Positions 35,645 through 44,853 of a stretch of 64,000 bases of DNA are shown piece after piece; positions within the stretch are counted from its first letter, which is position 1, and each line of letters opens with the position of its first letter. The notes under the pieces are model-generated. The model searched no databases and had not been told where the DNA came from. It saw only the letters and a program-made list of their open reading frames with translations. The stretch comes from an uncultured Planktomarina sp. (GTDB taxonomy: Bacteria > Pseudomonadota > Alphaproteobacteria > Rhodobacterales > Rhodobacteraceae), in assembly GCA_943788425.1 (NCBI GenBank), contig CALSQF010000006.1, forward strand, positions 487,606-551,605, read 5' to 3'. A program made the position numbers and the translations under genes.

Positions 35645-35712
35645 AAATCACACATTTTTTCCGTCATGAATACAAACATATAGTGGGTTCCATGTTCTTT
35701 CGTGGTATGGAT

Positions 35713-36006
35713 CTAAGGTTTGGACTCAAGGGTCACATCAAAATCGCATAGAAATTCAACAGCACTGGCTGGCGTTTGTGGCCCCAGTCTCAACTGTGCA
35801 TGAAAGGTGAGGTCAAGCCTGACCTTTTCTTGTGGTGTCAAAGACAGCGGTGCCACCGCCTGCGGATCCGCGGCATCAGCTGCGAACTCTAGGCCTGCGC
35901 CATTGACCGCCTGATATTCTGCGATGGGGCACAGCGGGCTAGGCTTAACGCGCAGATGCACCTGCGCGTTTTGGTGGCGCTGGCCTGCACCAAGGGTACA
36001 AGCCAA
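35713..36006 (-). pseudogene. Fimbrial-locus fragment of unknown identity
   Basis: A 97-codon stretch from a TTG at 36006, with an in-frame TAG immediately upstream and no ribosome binding site. The text (ACTLGAGQRHQNAQVHLRV, then LTPQEKVRLDLTFHAQLRLG) suggests the tail of a secreted beta-rich protein. It could be a pilin or tip-like subunit of the neighbouring Csu-type locus. I do not recognise it and cannot exclude a short real gene. Its position, 56 bases after the broken chaperone where an usher gene should follow, supports decay of the operon. Confidence 0.4.
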
Positions 36007-36062
36007 ACCCTACAAGAGATAGAGATTAAGCACACATATGTTTAAATGCCGCCCACGTTACC

Positions 36063-36784
36063 CTATTCATGATTGGCCAGCTGATAGATTTGGTTCAACC
36101 CAGTCAGTTTGTAGACCGCCTTGCCTGGCGGCATACCTTCCGGCAGTTTTACTTGCCATTCCCGCCAGGATCCCACTAAAGTATGTGCTATGCTGTTGTT
36201 GGCATATACGGGCGTGTTGTCCTGGTTGGAATTCGGATGCAATCCGACGCTTACCATGGTCACCCGCTGGTTGCCTGAGTTGGTGGCCCGCAGGGTGGCG
36301 GTGTCGCCTTGGCTCGTGATGGTCCAGCTCAATTTCGGCCCACCGGGGCTTTGCGGGGCGACATAAACCGGCAGGACATGGCGCAGAATCACATCAAGTG
36401 TTGATGTGCCCTCCTCGGCTTTCTTCACCTCTGAGGGAACTTCTGCGACGATAAGACGGAAGGTTTGTTCTGATGGGGTGCCACGCTTTCCGCGAAAGCC
36501 CAGACGTACTTTCTTGGATTTTCCGGGATGGAGTTTGAAGCTTGGTGGGCTGACGATGAATAATCTTTTGTCTTATATTCATAGGTTCCATTGACCATGG
36601 CCCATTTCAACACTTCGATGTTATAAAGTGTGGGTTGAGTTCGCAGTTTTGTGATTTCCACAACTCCGCGGCCAGAGGCTTCCACGTCGACAATAACGGG
36701 GACAATTGTAGAATTGGCCTGAAGCCTGGTTGCCAGAAAAACAATGGTGAAAGCGGTGTAAAGTATGCGCAAAATGCCAGTCAT
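36063..36784 (-). pseudogene. PapD-like fimbrial chaperone, frameshifted
   Basis: From ATG 36784 (with AGGAGA upstream) a signal peptide (MTGILRILYTAFTIVFLATR) leads to the chaperone N-domain: STIVPVIVDVEASGRGVVEI and NIEVLKWAMVNGTYEY. Near 36568, in the run ACAAAAGATTATTC, the frame shifts by one base. The continuation (LFIVSPPSFKLHPGKSKKVRL, RGTPSEQTFRLIVAEVPSEV, LPVYVAPQ, RATNSGNQRV) lies in the other frame to 36063. Together they give a ~240-residue Csu/Fim-type chaperone, which carries pilin subunits through the periplasm. One indel separates the halves. Confidence 0.85.
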
Positions 36785-37008
36785 AGGAAGTCTCCTGAAA
36801 GTGTGACCCTATTGGGTTCGATAAATGGTAGGTATCGCTATACTTAGGGAGTGTTAAATCATTGCTTAAAACGCAGGTAAATTATTGAAATTATACATGA
36901 AAAACAAAATTAAAAGAGGGGCTATCGACCAGTATCGGTGGAATGAAGTGAGCCCTGTGAACGGAATCTTCAGGGCCCAATTCAAGGGATTTCATCTAAT
37001 CGTTTGTA

Positions 37009-37510
37009 TTAGTATGTGACGGTAATGCCCAGTGTATCGGAGTAAGTGCCAACGACCCCTACACTGTTTTCGTCTGCCAAAACGCGGCCATAGAGCGAAT
37101 AATTCACGGTCTCGCTGCTTTCAGCGATAGCGTTGCTGACCAAGGCGTCATTTGCTGGAATGTAGCTATCGACTGCCCGAGATTCATCAAAGGCGATGAT
37201 ATACTCCAGATAGTTTTTGCTCTCGGCTTCAGCCAAACGCCGGTTGGTATCAACCAAAGAGCTGCCGCCCATCAATGGTGATTTTATAGGTTGTGCCGGT
37301 TGTGCAGGCGGCGCCGATGCTGCCTTGTGCATCTGTTGCTGAACCTGGTGTAATGGAGCCAAAATTCAGAGCAACAGCAGAAACGGTGCAAGAACTATGA
37401 ACGTTAACAGAGACATTCATTATTCCAGTTGCACTGCCAGCCTGAGCGACCTGAGCCGATGCCAATGTTGCCAAGAGAAATGGTGCGGCGAGTTTCATTG
37501 CATATGTCAT
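37009..37510 (-). pseudogene. Csu-type (SCPU-domain) pilin, frameshifted
   Basis: A signal peptide (MKLAAPFLLATLASAQVAQA) leads to SATGIMNVSVNVHSSCTVSAV, a spore-coat-U/CsuA-like domain with its first Cys. The frame runs to TYKITIDG and then breaks at GATGGGCGGCAG. One extra G explains the shift, because GATGGCGGCAGC would read DGGSSLVDTN. The remainder (SKNYLEYIIAFDESRAVDSY, SETVNYSLYGRVLADENSVG, SDTLGITVTY) ends the protein in the other frame. The intact product would be an extracellular fimbrial subunit. Chaperone, pilin and a fragment are all broken and no usher is present. The gap 36785-37008 shows nothing further. Confidence 0.85.
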
Positions 37511-37722
37511 TGTGGTGTACTTAATTAATGTTTGCTTTAATTGAAGTCTTGGGAAGAAGTTGCGAGACTTCGCTGCACAAGTAAGCTCACAAATACGAAC
37601 AAATGGTAAATCCGCCCGCTGTATTTCTCAACTGGACAACTGGCTAAAATTGTCCTTCAAAAGTATGAAAATTGTGCTTTTTTTGATATTAATTTACAAT
37701 TTAGAGATCGTTTATACTTTGA

Positions 37723-37749
37723 TTTAAACCTGTTAATGATTGGTTTAAA
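37723..37749. promoter_or_regulatory. Inverted repeat TTTAAACC-N11-GGTTTAAA
   Basis: Two 8-base arms with an 11-base spacer lie between the dead pilin gene and the ABC exporter. TTTATACTTTGA and TTTAAACTTTGA also form an imperfect direct repeat here. This may be an operator for either neighbour. The remaining intergenic stretch, 37511-37946, has no gene that I can support. Confidence 0.4.
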
Positions 37750-37946
37750 CTTTGACGCGTTTCTATCGCGCGGAAGCAGGTTTTTGGGGTGATGGATCCT
37801 AAAAAATTGTGGTCGCCGGCCGGTTGGTGAGACTCTTGGCCTGTTGGTCGCCGCGGCATATGCGATACTCCAATTTTATTGAACGCGCCCTCTTGTTGGT
37901 TGCACTGCACCCGGTTACATCGTCTGCACGAACTCAAGGGGCGGGT

Positions 37947-39737
37947 ATGGCACAGACACCAAATTCAGCGGCAGAGGTGAGCGACGAGCGCGCAGCCTCA
38001 AAACAAGTTGGCGTATTAAAAGCTCTGCTCCCTTATTTTTCCCCTTACAAAGTTTGGGTCGTATTGGCATTGGCGGCCCTCACCATAACGGCCAGCGTCT
38101 CGTTGATCCTGCCGGTTGCGGCCCGCAGGGTGATTGACGGATTTTCCGCTGGGGATGTATCTTTGCTCAATCAATATTTTTTGGGCGCGATTGCGGTGGC
38201 TGCGGTCTTCGCTCTGGGCACGGGCCTACGCTATTATGTGGTCACACGTCTTGGCGAGCGCGTGGTTGCTGATTTGCGCAAGGCCATCTTTGTCCGCATG
38301 ATTGGCATGTCGCCGGCGTATTTCGAGAAATTGATGACGGGTGAAGTTCTCAGCCGCATCACAACCGACACGACATTGATCTTATCGGTCATTGGGTCTT
38401 CTGCCAGCTGGATGCTGCGGAATATGCTGATGATGTCTGGTGGGTTGATCATGATGCTCTGGACCTCGCCAAAGCTGACCGGTTTGGTTCTTTTGATCGT
38501 GCCTTTAATCTTGGGTCCAATATTGGCATTGGGACGTAAATTGCGCGGCTTGTCGCGACAAAACCAAGACTGGATCGCGGCCTCTTCCGGGAAGGCGTCG
38601 GAATCGCTTTTGTCGGCGCAAACCGTACAAGCCTTTACCCATGAGGCGCGCAGTTCAGCAGAGTTTTCAGATGTCACCGAAAAAGCCTATGGCAGCGCCC
38701 GTGCAAGGATCAAAGTGCGTGCGCTGATTACGATGATCATCATCTTTGTGGCATTTAGCGGTGTGATGGGGGTGTTGTGGATTGGTGCCATTGATGTGCG
38801 CAGCGGCGCCACAACTGCGGGACAATTGGTGCAATTTGTCATCTACGCCGCAATTGTTGCCAGCTCTACCGCGGCTTTGTCAGAGCTTTGGTCCGAGCTG
38901 CAGCGGGCGGCTGGTGCAACTGAACGCTTGGTTGAGTTACTGAAGGCTGAGGATTCGATTGCCGATCCAATAGAGCCGACACCCGCGAAAACTGGGGCTA
39001 TCGTCTTTGAAGATGTTCAGTTTGCTTTTCCAAGCCGACCAGATTCGCCGGCGCTGAATGTGGTGAATTTCACCATCAATCCCGGTGAGACGGTGGCTTT
39101 GGTCGGACCTTCTGGGGCTGGCAAGTCTACGATTATTCAACTGGTGCAGCGATTTTTTGACCCGCAGGCCGGCCGCATTACCCTGGGTGGTGTGCCTTTA
39201 TCTGAGATGCGGCGCAGTGACTTTCGCCAATTCATGGCGCTTGTTCCGCAAGATCCGGTTATTTTTGCCAGTTCTGCCTATGATAATATTTTATTTGGTC
39301 GCCCGAGTGCCAGCCGCGATGAGGTGATTGCGGCAGCTCAGGCGGCGGCGGCACATGATTTTATCAGCGCTCTGCCGGATGGCTATGACAGCTATGTCGG
39401 CGAGCGTGGTGTGATGCTGTCGGGCGGGCAAAAGCAACGGATTGCGATTGCCCGTGCAATCTTGCGCGATGCCCCGGTGCTGCTGTTGGATGAGGCGACC
39501 TCAGCCCTGGATGGTGAGAGCGAAGCGCTCGTACAAAAAGCATTTGAAGAGCTGTCAAAAGATCGCACCACCTTGGTGGTGGCGCATCGCTTGGCGACGG
39601 TTAAAAACGCAGATCGTATTTTGGTGATGGATCAGGGCCAAATTGTGGCGCAGGGCACGCATGCCAGTTTGGTCGCAGAAGGCGGGCTCTATGCGCGCTT
39701 GGCCAAACTCCAGTTTTCTGAAACCGAAGGCGTATAG
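37947..39737 (+). CDS. ABC exporter, fused permease and ATPase (MsbA-like)
   Basis: A 596-residue half-transporter, to work as a homodimer. Residues about 30-320 form a six-span ABCB-type membrane domain, with the coupling-helix text TGEVLSRITTDTTLI. Residues about 350-590 are the ATPase: Walker A GPSGAGKST, Q-loop VPQDP, signature LSGGQKQR, Walker B VLLLDEATSALD and switch His in VVAHRL. I start at ATG 37947, next to GGGGCGGG, because the longer start at 37809 adds an unconserved basic stretch. The substrate is unknown; the family exports lipids, drugs or peptides. Confidence 0.88.
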   Translation: MAQTPNSAAEVSDERAASKQVGVLKALLPYFSPYKVWVVLALAALTITASVSLILPVAARRVIDGFSAGDVSLLNQYFLGAIAVAAVFALGTGLRYYVVTRLGERVVADLRKAIFVRMIGMSPAYFEKLMTGEVLSRITTDTTLILSVIGSSASWMLRNMLMMSGGLIMMLWTSPKLTGLVLLIVPLILGPILALGRKLRGLSRQNQDWIAASSGKASESLLSAQTVQAFTHEARSSAEFSDVTEKAYGSARARIKVRALITMIIIFVAFSGVMGVLWIGAIDVRSGATTAGQLVQFVIYAAIVASSTAALSELWSELQRAAGATERLVELLKAEDSIADPIEPTPAKTGAIVFEDVQFAFPSRPDSPALNVVNFTINPGETVALVGPSGAGKSTIIQLVQRFFDPQAGRITLGGVPLSEMRRSDFRQFMALVPQDPVIFASSAYDNILFGRPSASRDEVIAAAQAAAAHDFISALPDGYDSYVGERGVMLSGGQKQRIAIARAILRDAPVLLLDEATSALDGESEALVQKAFEELSKDRTTLVVAHRLATVKNADRILVMDQGQIVAQGTHASLVAEGGLYARLAKLQFSETEGV

Positions 39738-39843
39738 CAGTTATCTGTGGTGATCTGCGCAAATTCCTTGCGCAATTTATGAATATTTCGCATCTTGTCT
39801 CATAGAAACGCGGATTGGCGCGTGTGAGTTTTGGGAGATGCTT

Positions 39844-41721
39844 ATGGGATTTGCAACTAAAGCTGATCGGGACGCAGTTGAAAACGAAATGCCCTGGGCA
39901 GAGCGTGATGTTCCTAAAACGATGTATGAGTTCATCGACCGGGTGGCTGAGCGTCATGGTGCGCGCCCTGGCGTTAGTTTTCAGATCACCTCTGGTCCGA
40001 CGGACAAGGCCGAAACCCTGAGTTGGCAAGAGTTCCGTGATAAGTCAGTTCAGGCCGCCAATCTATTCCGCCGCTTGGGTGTTGGGGAAAATGATGTCGT
40101 GGCTTATCTTTTGCCGATTTGCAGCGAGGCGGCTTTGACCCTCGTGGGGGGAAGCATTGCGGGGATTGCCAATCCAATTAACCCTTTGCTGGAACCTGAC
40201 CAAATTGCCGCGATCCTGCGCGAGACGAATGCGAAAGTCTTGGTCACCCTGCGCGGTTTCCCAAAAACGGACTTGCCACAGCTGGCAGCCGATGCGGTGG
40301 CTCAGGCACCGAATGTGCAGACTGTGTTGGAAGTGGATCTCAACCGCTACCTGACACCGCCAAAATCTTGGATCGTGCCGCTTATTCGTCCGAAAGTCAC
40401 CGTCAGCCACGCCGCGCAGGTTATGGATTTCAATGCTGAGCTGGCCAAGCAAAATCGGATACTTGATTTTCAAGATGCAACGGAAGACCGCGTTGCGGCC
40501 TATTTCCATACCGGCGGAACAACGGGCATGCCGAAAGTTGCGCAGCATAAATATTCTGGCATTGTTTATAACGGCTGGCTTGGGGATCGGATGTTATTTG
40601 AGGCCCAAGATACAATCATTTGCCCTTTGCCACTGTTTCACGTTTTTGCCTGTCATGTCATCTTGATGGCTATGATCAGCTCCGGCGCCCATGTGGTCTT
40701 TCCCACCCCACAAGGCTATCGGGGCGAGGGGGTGTTTGATAATTTTTGGAAACTCATAGAGCGGTGGAATGTGACGTTTATGATCACCGTCCCGACCGCG
40801 CTTTCAGCTCTGATGCAGCGGCCTGTGAATGCTGATATCTCATCGCTTCGAACGGCGTTTTCTGGCTCCTCGCCTTTGCCCGTTGAATTGTTCAAGCGCT
40901 TTGAAGCCGCAACAGGGGTTGAGGTTGTCGAGGGATATGGTTTGACCGAGGCGACGTGTTTGGTCTCTTGCAACCCCGATAAAGGTCTTAAAAAAGTGGG
41001 ATCCGTTGGTCTGCCCTTGCCCCATACGACTGTTAAAATTCTGCGGGACGGGCCAGAGGGGCTTGTGGAGTGCGATGTCGATGAGATTGGAGAAATCTGT
41101 ATTGATAATCCCGGAGTATTTGCCGGCCACACCTATACCGAGGCGGCCAAGAATGACAGTCTGTATCATGACGAGCGCTATTTGCGCACGGGGGATCTGG
41201 GACGGATGGATGCGGATGGCTATCTGTGGATCACTGGCCGCGCCAAAGATCTGATTATTCGCGGCGGGCACAATATTGACCCGGCTCTTATTGAGGAAGC
41301 TCTCGCGGGCCACGAGGCTGTTGGATTCGTCGGCGCGATTGGCCAGCCCGATGCGCATTCAGGGGAAATTCCCTGTGCCTATGTGGAGCTGGTCGCCGGC
41401 GTCGAGGTCAGCCCAGAGGAGCTCGTGACTTTTGCCAATGAACGTGTGGCAGAGCGGGCTGCACAACCAAAATATATCGAGATTTTGCCTGAATTGCCCA
41501 AAACCGCCGTTGGAAAGGTTTTCAAACCTGCGCTGCGCAAATCTGCGATCATTCGCATTTATAATGCGGCACTGGCGGAGGCGGGTGTGCTGGCAGAGGT
41601 GCACGCGGTGATTGAGGACAAGCAACGGGGGCTGGTGGCGCAAGTACATGGCACCGCGGAAGATGAGGCTGTGAACCAGGTGCTGGGTGCCTTTACCTGG
41701 TCTTGGGAGCGCGCATCTTAA
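39844..41721 (+). CDS. Acyl-CoA synthetase (AMP-forming)
   Basis: A 625-residue adenylate-forming ligase of the ANL family. The P-loop HTGGTTGMPKVAQH is near residue 220, the acyl-adenylate motif YGLTEATC near 365, the ATP-ribose motif TGDLGRMDADGYLWITGR near 455, and the catalytic-lysine region PKTAVGKVFKPALR near 555. It activates a carboxylic acid, probably a fatty acid, with CoA. I chose ATG 39844 since GGGAG at 39833-39837 is 6 bases away, whereas ATG 39838 abuts it. The next gene downstream is a fatty acid desaturase, which fits lipid metabolism but does not prove a shared pathway. Confidence 0.86.
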   Translation: MGFATKADRDAVENEMPWAERDVPKTMYEFIDRVAERHGARPGVSFQITSGPTDKAETLSWQEFRDKSVQAANLFRRLGVGENDVVAYLLPICSEAALTLVGGSIAGIANPINPLLEPDQIAAILRETNAKVLVTLRGFPKTDLPQLAADAVAQAPNVQTVLEVDLNRYLTPPKSWIVPLIRPKVTVSHAAQVMDFNAELAKQNRILDFQDATEDRVAAYFHTGGTTGMPKVAQHKYSGIVYNGWLGDRMLFEAQDTIICPLPLFHVFACHVILMAMISSGAHVVFPTPQGYRGEGVFDNFWKLIERWNVTFMITVPTALSALMQRPVNADISSLRTAFSGSSPLPVELFKRFEAATGVEVVEGYGLTEATCLVSCNPDKGLKKVGSVGLPLPHTTVKILRDGPEGLVECDVDEIGEICIDNPGVFAGHTYTEAAKNDSLYHDERYLRTGDLGRMDADGYLWITGRAKDLIIRGGHNIDPALIEEALAGHEAVGFVGAIGQPDAHSGEIPCAYVELVAGVEVSPEELVTFANERVAERAAQPKYIEILPELPKTAVGKVFKPALRKSAIIRIYNAALAEAGVLAEVHAVIEDKQRGLVAQVHGTAEDEAVNQVLGAFTWSWERAS

Positions 41722-41814
41722 GGACGAGACGGGGCAGAGCGGCGTTGCAGCAAGGGGCTGGACAGGCTTCAGAGCGCTGACTAGGCTGCCTTGGAACTGA
41801 TGGATGAGGTTAAT

Positions 41815-42795
41815 ATGGACGCGTCATTTTCACGCCGAAAGCTGGTCACGCCTGCCGAACTTAAGGCGCTCAATACACGCTCGAACCTTTGGGGGGCCGT
41901 ACAAATGGCCAGTCATTTGGGCGCAATTGTCTTGGCCGGTTACCTGCACAGTTTGGCTCTGGGAACGGCCTGGGTCTGGCTGACCGGATGTGTCTTGGGT
42001 GTTTTGCTCAATTTTCTCTATGCTGCGCAGCATGAGCTGAGCCACGCCACCGTTTTTGCCACCCGGGGGTTAAATGTGCTCTTTGGCCGGTTGATTGGCT
42101 TTGTGATGATCTTTCCACGAGATTACGATCAAGTTATGCATTTCGCACATCATACTCATACGCAAGATTGGGAAAAAGATGGCGAGTTGGTCCGCGCGCC
42201 CTATACGCTTACGACCTATTTATTGTGGCTGTCAGGGGTCACTTATTGGCGCAATCGCATCTTTGGGGTGATCCGCCGGGCGCGGGGGGTCATTATAGAG
42301 CCATTTATCCGCACCGAGGAAGAGGCCAAGATCATTTTTGAGAGCCGGGTTCATCTGGCGCTCTATGCAGCGATCTTTCTGGTCTCAATTGCTATGAATT
42401 CATGGGCGGCGCTGAGTTTTTGGCTATTGCCGATGCTGTTGACGAAACCTGTACACCAGTTGCAAAATACCATTGAGCATTTGGGTCTCAGCCATGAGAA
42501 TGATATCTTAAAAAACACACGGTCAACGCGGACCAATGCGCTGATGCGCTGGCTGTGCTGGCAGATGCCCTATCATACGGCGCATCATGTGTTTCCCTCA
42601 GTGCCGTTTTGGAAGTTGCGGCAGCTGAATGCGAAGATTGAAGCGCAGGCAGGGCCTGTGCATCGGATGGGCTGGATCGAATTTCAGATCGAAGTCATTA
42701 AGCGGTTTGCGCAAAAAGATGAAAGCCAATGGCCCATGGATGAAGTTTGGATTGTTCCCCGGTCAGCGGGACGCCCGTTGCGGGTTGAGGCTTAA
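41815..42795 (+). CDS. Membrane fatty acid desaturase
   Basis: A 326-residue member of the membrane desaturase/hydroxylase family. The three histidine boxes that bind the di-iron site are HELSH, HFAHHTH and HTAHH. Four or more hydrophobic spans lie between and around them. The family inserts double bonds into acyl lipids using oxygen and an electron donor. The exact position cannot be read from the sequence. I start at ATG 41815 preceded by GAGG; earlier in-frame starts at 41791 and 41800 are possible. The 3' end overlaps the convergent ada gene by 33 bases. Confidence 0.88.
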   Translation: MDASFSRRKLVTPAELKALNTRSNLWGAVQMASHLGAIVLAGYLHSLALGTAWVWLTGCVLGVLLNFLYAAQHELSHATVFATRGLNVLFGRLIGFVMIFPRDYDQVMHFAHHTHTQDWEKDGELVRAPYTLTTYLLWLSGVTYWRNRIFGVIRRARGVIIEPFIRTEEEAKIIFESRVHLALYAAIFLVSIAMNSWAALSFWLLPMLLTKPVHQLQNTIEHLGLSHENDILKNTRSTRTNALMRWLCWQMPYHTAHHVFPSVPFWKLRQLNAKIEAQAGPVHRMGWIEFQIEVIKRFAQKDESQWPMDEVWIVPRSAGRPLRVEA

Positions 42796-43851
42796 GTCGG
42801 CATCCGCATAGGCGCGCTCCAGCTCTATTAATTTTTGCTTGCGCCACAGCCCGCCGGCATAGCCTGTCAAAGTGCCATCAGCGCCAATGACGCGGTGGCA
42901 GGGCAATACAATGGCGATTTGATTGGCCCCATTGGCGCGCGCGACAGCACGCATGGCAGTGGGGCGGGCGATAGCCTGCGCCAATTGCGCATAGGATCGG
43001 GTGTGACCGGCCGGGATCTCTTGCAAAGCGCGCCAGACAGTCTTGGAAAAATCGGTGCCATGTAGGGCCAAAGGCAGATCGAATTTCGGTCGCCGCCCCT
43101 CGAAAAATTCGGTCAATTGCTCTTGCAGCTGATCGGTTAAGGCAAAGCGACCAAAACCCAATTGCCCCTTGGAAAATTGAAAGAGGCGCTGCACCTCACG
43201 GGCCAGACCTTTCCGCTCGGGAAACTCCAGCAAATGCACATGGGTGGCGTCACAGATGGTCACCATTGCGCCAATGGGGGTATCGAACCAACTGGCCCGC
43301 AATTGGGCATTTTCGGAAAACTCTCCTGGGGCGCGTCCCAAAAATTTTGCGAAAGCGGCGCGAAATGCGCTGGGCGAGTCAAATCCTGCGCTCAGTTGGG
43401 CCTCGATGACCCTATCGCCCTTGGCCAGAACCTCGGCGGAATGGCGCAATCGGCGGTGGCGGGCCATTTCCAGAAACGTCATGCCAAAATGTCGTTTGAA
43501 GGCGCGCCTTACGGTTGACGGGTCAAACCCCATCTCGGCGACGCCAGTCTCGCTCCAGTGGCGCATCGGGTCTGCATCAAAGGCTTTTAGCATCTGATCT
43601 ACAAGCGGATCCAGCCGTGCCACAGGCGCCAGCGGGTTGCAGCGTTTGCAGGGGCGAAATCCCGCAGCGATACAATCGCCGGGGTTGTCAAAAAACGTGC
43701 AGTTTTCCGGTTTGGGATTGGGGGCCGGGCAGTTGAGACGGCAAAAGATGCCCGTTGAGGTTACGCCGACATAGGCACGCCCCTCATAGGCATCACTCCG
43801 GGCGACAAGTGCATCATAGAGCACATCTGGATCAGGCAACGAAAACATCAT
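42763..43851 (-). CDS. ada: Ada: methyl-phosphotriester sensor and O6-methylguanine-DNA methyltransferase
   Basis: A 362-residue DNA-alkylation repair protein and transcription activator. The N-domain binds zinc through four Cys (TGIFCRLNCPAPNP and GFRPCKRCNP), and one of these takes a methyl group from phosphotriesters. A middle AraC-type helix-turn-helix (STVRRAFKRHFGMTFLEMARH, then AGFDSPSAFRAAFAKFLG) follows. The C-domain has LPCHRVIG, whose Cys takes the methyl from O6-methylguanine. Its 3' end overlaps the end of the desaturase gene, so the transcripts are antisense over 33 bases. The divergent TIM-barrel gene starts 152 bases away. Confidence 0.95.
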   Translation of the reverse strand: MMFSLPDPDVLYDALVARSDAYEGRAYVGVTSTGIFCRLNCPAPNPKPENCTFFDNPGDCIAAGFRPCKRCNPLAPVARLDPLVDQMLKAFDADPMRHWSETGVAEMGFDPSTVRRAFKRHFGMTFLEMARHRRLRHSAEVLAKGDRVIEAQLSAGFDSPSAFRAAFAKFLGRAPGEFSENAQLRASWFDTPIGAMVTICDATHVHLLEFPERKGLAREVQRLFQFSKGQLGFGRFALTDQLQEQLTEFFEGRRPKFDLPLALHGTDFSKTVWRALQEIPAGHTRSYAQLAQAIARPTAMRAVARANGANQIAIVLPCHRVIGADGTLTGYAGGLWRKQKLIELERAYADADLSLNPQRASR

Positions 43852-44003
43852 TTCAGCATCCTAGCGCGATTCTCTTTGCCGTTGCGCCGTTTTTCGGGCG
43901 TGACTGTGAGTTTTTTGGCATCAATGTGTCAGTTTGGGCCGGACCGCCGCAGGCCGCGTGAAAATGACTTGCCTCATAGAAGAACTCATTGCAGGCTTGC
44001 CAG

Positions 44004-44846
44004 ATGACACAGACGCTTAAGACCTTCACCAGCCTTTGGGCCATGCAGCCGCACGATCAAACAGGGATAAAACTGCCCTACGCGCAGCTGTGCGAAATGG
44101 TAGCGCGGGCAGGTTATGATGGGATGGCAATTGACCTAGGTGCTGGTGATGTGGCGCAAGCCCATGAGGTGCGCCCGCATATGGAGCGTCATGGTCTCAC
44201 ACCTTTGATTGTTGCATTTCCCAAGACCGTTGAAAGCCTGCGCGAGACGCTGGTCATGGCGAAGGATTTCGGCAGCCCTTTTGTGGATGTGATTGGTCAG
44301 GTGACGCCACTGAGTGTTGATGGGATGATTCCCGTGATCCGGCAATGGATGGATATGGCCGATGAGATTGGCGTTCCGGTGCAATTTGAGACTCATCGCA
44401 ATTGCATCACGAATGATCTATATTCCACGCTTTGCCTGCTTGATGCGATCCCTGAGATGCGCATATGCGCTGACTTGAGTCATTATGTGGTCGACCGCGA
44501 ATTTTGGTTTCCCCTGTCGGAGCGTGACATGGGGTTGATTAGCCGAATTTTGCAGCGCTCGGATAGTTTTCAAGGCCGGGTGGCCAGTCGGCAGCAGATT
44601 CAATTGCAATTGGACTTTCCGCAGCATCAAAAATGGGTTGAGCTCTTTAAAGGGTGGTGGCGCGAAGGGCTGCAAGATTGGCGCCGGCGCTCCGAGGGGG
44701 AGTGTATCTTCCTATGCGAGCTTGGGCCGCCGGAATATGCGATGACCGATGCCCAGGGGCGCGAGATGTCCAATCGCTGGGAAGAGGCTTTGCAGATTAA
44801 AGCTTGGGTCGCAGAGATTTGGCAAGAGCTTGGCGGCGATCGTTAA
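44004..44846 (+). CDS. Sugar-phosphate isomerase/epimerase-like TIM-barrel protein
   Basis: A 280-residue protein of the AP-endonuclease-2/xylose-isomerase-like superfamily. Acidic and His residues probably ligate a divalent metal in the segments AGYDGMAIDLG, VQFETHRNCITND, ICADLSHYVV and IFLCELGPPEYA. The substrate is unknown: family members are isomerases, epimerases or dehydratases of sugars and polyols. ATG 44004 is preferred over TTG 43989, with AGG upstream. It converges on the ureohydrolase gene, whose stop is only 8 bases from its own. No pathway partner was recognised. Confidence 0.8.
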   Translation: MTQTLKTFTSLWAMQPHDQTGIKLPYAQLCEMVARAGYDGMAIDLGAGDVAQAHEVRPHMERHGLTPLIVAFPKTVESLRETLVMAKDFGSPFVDVIGQVTPLSVDGMIPVIRQWMDMADEIGVPVQFETHRNCITNDLYSTLCLLDAIPEMRICADLSHYVVDREFWFPLSERDMGLISRILQRSDSFQGRVASRQQIQLQLDFPQHQKWVELFKGWWREGLQDWRRRSEGECIFLCELGPPEYAMTDAQGREMSNRWEEALQIKAWVAEIWQELGGDR

Positions 44847-44853
44847 GAGCCGC

